Source: Bryum argenteum (lineage: Eukaryota; Streptophyta; Bryopsida; Bryales; Bryaceae). From it: DNA of 64,000 nt. Position numbers and translations under genes: made by a program. Shown one piece after another: positions 58,801 through 64,000 of this stretch. Every line of letters starts with the position of its first letter. Within the stretch, counting starts at the first letter, position 1. Where the stretch lies: positions 32,342,101 through 32,406,100 of the forward strand of contig CM073321.1 of NCBI GenBank assembly GCA_037043015.1. Direction: 5' to 3'. The notes below the pieces were generated by a model. That model searched no databases and was not told where the DNA came from. It saw only the letters and a program-made list of their open reading frames with translations.

Positions 58801-61730
58801 CTCAGCAGTGGCTGTGAATTCTGGTGTACCGGGCGCATTTTGGTGCAGGTTGAACGGCAGTTAGTGTTCATTGTTAATGGTGAGTATTTGTTCAATTGTG
58901 AAGCGATCACTGCATGTCAAGATGTATCATATTTGGGTTCGTACGCAAACGAAGTTTACATTCTGAATAGCGTTTTGACGGTCTGTTTGCATTTGCAGGT
59001 GACATTGTTACGTGTAGAACAATCAGTCCCTTGGAAAGTCCTCACCTGTCTTCTGTGCGACCACTTGCTGTTGTAGCTGGCCAACCCAATCGTCTAGCTG
59101 TGCGGGGATTCAACCTCACCAGAGCTTCTACAAGGCAAGAAATCGTTTTAGCATCTGTTTTGTATATTGTGCGTCTGAGTTCTGTGAATTGCACGGTATG
59201 ACCTAGTACTCGACTAATCTTTGAGCGTGATTTGTGGTTTCTTGTTTTCAGGCTGCTGTGTGCCTTTAGAGGGAAGTACTTTTCAGAGGAGGTGTATGGA
59301 CAGTCTCATGTCAACTATGAGTTGGTGGCCTCTGTTAGCGATTCTGATGAGACTGAAGATACAGCTGATAGCTTGGTTTTGACCGATAGAGCTTTCGAAA
59401 GGGGTGGCGATGATGTCCAGAGTCCAGTAGTGCGTGAACTAATTGATGAGGAACATGCGCCCTCCAGGCGAACCTTTGTTGATGGTACTTCTCCAGCGTC
59501 CTCAGTTGTGGAACTGCCTACATCTGGTACAGATACATGTGAATTGGAGGATTCGGCTGAATACAAGGAGGATAGAGACTTTACTGATGATTGTCCACTG
59601 GCTGATGCCAGCAGCATGCTATTGAGCAGTCAGGCTGTGTTTAATTTGGACAAAAGCATATTTCTATCCACAATGGCAGGTGGCAAGTATGGTCGTTGTT
59701 TCATCGAGGTATGCGTCATGTCTCCGCTAGATAAACGAATATCAAGTGATGTACTTAGCTTTTTCGTGTACTTGATTATAGAGTCCTCTTTCCAATTTTC
59801 GTGAAGGCTACCAAAGGCCTGTGTTGCCATGGAAATCGGCGGTGTGAGCACTATACAATGCGAGTCTTGTGGGTAATATTTTGGGATATGTGTTGAGTTT
59901 CTGGATTCGGTAGTGAAACGAGCATGTTACAAATACTTGGACAATCATGATGAACGATTGTTAGAATGTTTCATGTCATGAAGGTGGACCAGGACACACT
60001 ACAAGGAAACTGGAAGCCCGTGATTGTTGCAGATGAGGTAGTATGTGCAGAAATACGTACCCTGGAGGCTGAGATTGATATGGCTGCCGTGAGAGCTGGG
60101 CGAGTAGCTGAGCGACGTGGATACGACCCGTCAGTCGTCATGTATTTCACGGAATTGGCCAGGGTGGCAGAGGAGGAGGATGTTGCGCAGTTTCTGAATG
60201 AGCTGGGCTGGTTCTTTCAACGTAGTTGCTTCCGGTCTCTGAACTACTCTTCACCCGCATGCCAGGTATCTCAGGCGATCTGTCCACTTTCCTTTTTAAG
60301 GTTGAGGTACCATGAGGTAATTTCATCAAAAGTTCTATGGTACCCGTTACACCAAGATAAATGGATGGTCAGGTTTGTCCTAATGAAGTTTTTGGTCCGA
60401 CATGTTAAAAGGATGAATCCTATTTGACATGAAGTTCGGTAGTTTCGTACACATGGTGTTGATGTTTCTCATGCACCAGCTCGTGGGGTCTTTCTCGTTG
60501 GTACTTTGAATGTATCGTCCATCATCTGAAGTCTTTTACGCTCTGATCTGATGTCGTGCTCCTTGCTACTTCTTTGCATTCTAGTGACATTGTTTCCTTC
60601 TTGTCTGGAACAGGTGTCCTCAAGATTTCATCATCTACTAGTCTATGCTGTGGAACGCAACTGGTGCGCTTTAGTAAGGAAGATGTTGGATATCGCTTTT
60701 GAGAACGACGACTGGGATGCCACATTCGTGGAGCTTTCCGAGATGCTGGACGGAGCCAATTTACTTCACCGGGCAGTAAGGAATAGAAGTCGGTCCATGG
60801 TCGAGCTTTTGCTAGACTATTTGCCTGCATTTTTGGCCGGAATGAATGATTCAGATCTGGAGGGCTTTAAGCGGAGGCTGGAATTCAGGCGAAGATGGGG
60901 GTCATTATTCAAGGCAGACATGCGAGGACCTGGAGGTCTTACTCCACTTCACATCGCTGCCAGTATGAAAGACGCAGAGGACGTCGTGGATGCATTAATC
61001 AGTGGTTCCTTTCAGGTCAGTGCCTACCAGTGAAGCAGTGGGGATGATGTTTTTTATTGCGTGTTTTTGATGTTTCAGTGTCTGCTTTTACTGCTCTATG
61101 CCATATGGGACTTGGTTGAGAAATAATGACATCACTCGTGTTTTAAAGTAGTCAAAGCGGGCAGGTTCTGCTGGGTTGTTCTTTCTACATGGAGTCCAGT
61201 CGAGTGGAGGTATCTTGGGCAGTGTCATGATGGATTTCTGTCGCATCGACTCATAGATCCTATTCGTATGCGTGTAGGCTGGCTTGCATACCTGGGTGCG
61301 TTGTCCAGACGACTCTGGAGCAACTCCCCTTGACTTAGCACTGTTGGGGGGCAACATGAAAGCTGTGACACTAGTAAGAGCCAAAATAGCAGGACTTGAG
61401 AAACTCGACAGCATTGCAGTAGATATAGCACCTGGGTGGGACCATCATCTGAAAGGTAAAGCACTTGTACAGTTAGAGTTGCCACTGTGGAGCACGTCAA
61501 GGGACGAGGTTGGAGGTGCCAGGTTGGTGGAGTCACAGGACTGTAGAGAGGCGGACTTCGCGCGACTGCCTCGCAGTGTGTGTGGCGTGAGGGGCACCAT
61601 GTACCGGCCGTTTTTGGTGAGCATTATGGGAATCGCATGCATATGCGTGTGCGTGTGCCTGCTTCTGAGAGGTCCTCAGAACTTGATAGAGAACTTCAGT
61701 TGGTCAGGGTTGGATTCAGGGAAGGAGTGA
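55853..61730 (+). CDS. SPL: SBP-box transcription factor of the long SPL1/SPL12/SPL14 clade, 11 exons
   Basis: Exons: 55853-55922, 56158-57024, 57116-58023, 58163-58231, 58430-58537, 58765-58879, 58999-59134, 59252-59708, 59984-60265, 60614-61015 and 61278-61730; they sum to 3,867 bases, an intact 1,288-residue frame. N-terminal [12 protein letters not shown] is the clade's WxWDG motif (near residue 65). The SBP domain (about 205-282) has both fingers, CQVDGC...CEVH and CQQC...H...C, and the [20 protein letters not shown]. Then come the conserved [18 protein letters not shown] and [14 protein letters not shown] blocks, ankyrin repeats ([35 protein letters not shown], near 1052-1170) and a terminal membrane segment ([18 protein letters not shown]). 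Proteins of this type bind GTAC-core DNA. The start is set by the phase-1 join at 55922/56158. Intron 7 uses a GC donor (AAG/GCAAGA). The 91-bp intron at 57025-57115 is the least certain join. No miR156 site was noticed, as usual for this clade. Confidence 0.92.
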
Positions 61731-63172
61731 GATGCTTGTCGCGCTCGTGTTGCCGTCGTACCGCTTTACCGATCTAGCAGGCTGGTGCCAACATCGGAGG
61801 GTGACGAGCTTCTTGAGGCCACCACTTGGTATTCCAAGCCCCTGTTGCTGAGTGATGAGCTTTGAAGTTGAAGCTGGAGTTGGAGACTTGGCTCGCATCT
61901 ACAGAAGCTGTCATTTCTTAATTATTTTCTTGGCCTCAGGATGTCAGTTGTTGCACTCTGAATGCCGATTGAAGCACGAACTGTCTCCTTGTAGTCAACG
62001 CGACTTTAGGCACTGAGGGCTTACGTTCAGATGAGAAGTTGGCTTTACGTACATCATCCCGACTGCTGAATGAGGGCGTGCTATCCGGGGAAGTTGGGAT
62101 TGCCAGTGCAGAACAGTGTCGTTGCACATCGAACTTGAAGGGCTGATCGACTCTCAGTTATCAGTAGTAAAATTACTCGTTCATGTCGAGGCAACCTACT
62201 TCCGAAGGAATACATCTGGAGCCTAAAATGACATGCTCTTTTAACTCTTCTTTTGTATCAGTCAAGATTTGAGACGTGTCCGCAAATTGAGTGCTTTCAA
62301 ATGATTTTGATGTTAGTTGAGTTGATTGTTTCGTGGGGTACATTGTTTGGTGTAATCTGTGTCCATTACACTAATTGAGAACTGTTTATAGTTAAGGTAC
62401 ACTAATAATGTAATGTAGTTTTGTAATTACTAAATACAAACCACAGCACTGAACTGAACTCAAACACTAATTATACATTATTGTGGCAATTTGTTTCTTT
62501 TTATAATTTTACAGCTTCATAATTATTGTTGATCAAAACCAACTCACGAAGAGGCCACTCTGGCTTTGCAGCTTGCAACCTGAACTTGATTTTATTCGTA
62601 GGAGCTTTGATCATGGAGCAATTCAAATTGTGGTACGGTTTCAAATATTGCTGTAAGGATGTGTTGTCTTTATGTAGATCTGCTCATCCCGTCCACCATA
62701 CCATGCAGTCAAGACTGTGCAATCGAGTTCTAGACAGCATTGACAATGAGCCTAAGAACAAGGCGATCGAGCAGACAATCTTCCTCGTTAAGGCACAGTT
62801 ACAGGGTTTCGAAATCACAGCATTGTTTTGATTCATGCTGTACGCATTTTAGTCAACGACCTTACAATACCACAACTCTTACAGTAGTTTCAACGAGTTA
62901 AACATATCTCACGAACCCTGGACAACTTCAAGTGAAATTTCTGCACAGTACCGAGGGGCAAGGGCTACGGCCATAGCTGGTGCAAACGCACTGAAGACTC
63001 ACGCACTGAAATTTTTAAGGATATTCGTCATTCACTGAAGCCTAGAAGAGAACTCTTCACTCACCGAAGCTTCGAAGAGTACTCATCAATAACTAAAATA
63101 TCGACGAGTTCACCTCATGGCCCGTTCACACCAGCTTGGACTTGCGGTACGACAACCATCGGTGAACACTAA
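61731..63172. other. 3' flank of the SPL gene, no further gene supported
   Basis: The first few hundred bases after the stop are GC-richer and probably include the 3' UTR. From about 62.2 kb the sequence is AT-rich. One 101-codon plus-strand frame (62526-62831) has no motif or exon borders and I do not call it. Confidence 0.5.
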
Positions 63173-63410
63173 TTAAAACTGAGGGCAAATCATTGTTGAA
63201 GTCATCGTTGTGCGTACTGATACATGTCGAGCCACCGGTCGGGAGATATTCCCGTTGGCATTCATGGGCTTCCCAATTCTGCAGTCTACGAAGAAGTCGA
63301 ACAAATCAAAGGCTGAAAGCGGGTAATCACAGAGCCGGGCGTAGTCAATATCAACTCCTAAAAGCTCAATCAACAATTTCACGGTCGTTTCCGAGTTTTG
63401 AGGAGGTATA
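63173..63410 (-). CDS. Possible exon of a neighbouring gene
   Basis: A minus-strand frame reads TTVKLLIELLGVDIDYARLC, then YPLSAFDLFDFFVDCRIGKP, with coding-like composition, and reaches its stop near 63173. Clear splice borders and a family are lacking. It could be an exon of the next gene or a fragment. Confidence 0.25.
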
Positions 63411-64000
63411 CCTGATTAATTCCCAAACGAGACTGGCCTCACAAGATGCAACATTATTATTTTGATATGTTCTGAAGTATGCAACGGTAAGATCTAGTAG
63501 CTAAGATCTAGTACTTAAACATTTTCAATGTACACCAAATCGTAGATTTAAATATTTCATCATGTATGAGATCATAACGTCCTAAGTTGAAAGAAGATTT
63601 CTTTTCCTTGTTGTAATAGGGATTGAAGTGTTTCTTGAGCCAAAAAAACCAATTTAAAAGAAAAATCTAACAAGAGTCTCTTCAAATTCTTGATCTTAAG
63701 ATAGTTAGGTACATATCTGGATAATTTCTACCCTTATAGAACTTATAAAACCTAGAGAAAAGCTCGATATTCATGAAGAGGTATGCTAAAATTCATATAC
63801 AATGGTTTATCTTTGACGATGAAAAAGGCATGTGAAGCATTATTAAATGGAGACTTCAAACAGTAAAATCATGCCTTAGTATCTCTTTTTCATGCTCACA
63901 AAACAAAAGTTGAAATAAGGTCAATGTTCATTTTACATGAGTTTGCAAAGTTTTTGCATTTTAATTGATTTTAGGTTGTTCACCTCAATTTTCTTAAAAC
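63411..64000. other. AT-rich end of the window
   Basis: No gene, repeat or RNA feature seen. Confidence 0.5.

Noticed and set aside
55853-61730. miR156/157 target site in the SPL gene
   Set aside because: I did not see the usual target word in coding or 3' sequence, and long-clade SPL genes normally lack it.
62526-62831. 101-codon plus-strand gene downstream of SPL
   Set aside because: No recognised motif, no promoter or splice signals, and composition matches the flanks.

Overview
The window is nuclear DNA of a land plant. The clearest anchor is a complete, eleven-exon SBP-box transcription factor gene of the long SPL1/SPL12/SPL14 type at 55.9-61.7 kb, with SBP zinc fingers, ankyrin repeats and a C-terminal membrane segment. 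The other genes look like families I associate with bryophyte genomes: a SWIM/MULE transposase, a ParB-like plus amino-methyltransferase protein, an FCP1/NIF-like phosphatase and a divergent kinase. I therefore favour a bryophyte or another non-seed plant, but this is inference. Gene density is very low and about 85 percent of the window is repeat or decayed element.

Layout. 0-4.9 kb: two divergent genes, an unrecognised coiled-coil protein (minus) and a protein-kinase-like gene (plus), with a 39-40 bp palindrome-bearing minisatellite between their TATA boxes and a second array of the same motif behind the kinase gene. 4.9-7.3 kb: a 129-bp AT-rich tandem repeat, then a GC-rich, strand-asymmetric minisatellite block with a large tandem duplication. 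7.4-9.9 kb: a decayed FCP1-like phosphatase gene. 10.8-11.9 kb: a cluster of the palindrome GACTATAGTC and an unrecognised minus-strand gene remnant. 12.3-12.8 kb: a Copia-like LTR fragment and a small inverted-repeat element. 13.2-17.9 kb: a many-exon minus-strand gene joining a ParB-like domain to a beta-class N4/N6 DNA methyltransferase domain, with a few reading-frame breaks. 18.4-22.1 kb: diverged satellite built around TTCGTCGACGAA, with two candidate exons of an unknown gene. 24.2-29.5 kb: a MULE-type transposase gene with a small divergent partner. 29.9-32.5 kb: a second, larger GACTATAGTC cluster overlying a coiled-coil gene remnant. 32.9-36.1 kb: a broken Ty3/Gypsy fossil. 36.1-39.1 kb: palindrome GTAGGCA-NN-TGCCTAC arrays and tandem repeats upstream of an unrecognised broken gene (39.2-42.9 kb) that carries a SINE-like insertion with a 12-bp target duplication. 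43-55 kb: AT-rich sequence with no supported gene. 55.9-61.7 kb: the SPL gene. 62-64 kb: its 3' flank and one possible exon of a neighbour.

The most unusual theme is that each of several islands has its own short, perfect or near-perfect palindrome, repeated tens of times at irregular or modular spacing, next to a different set of genes. Binding sites for dimeric element-encoded proteins (as in the subterminal arrays of known DNA transposons), transcriptional control arrays and domestication marks are all possible readings. The sequence shows the arrays; their function is not shown.
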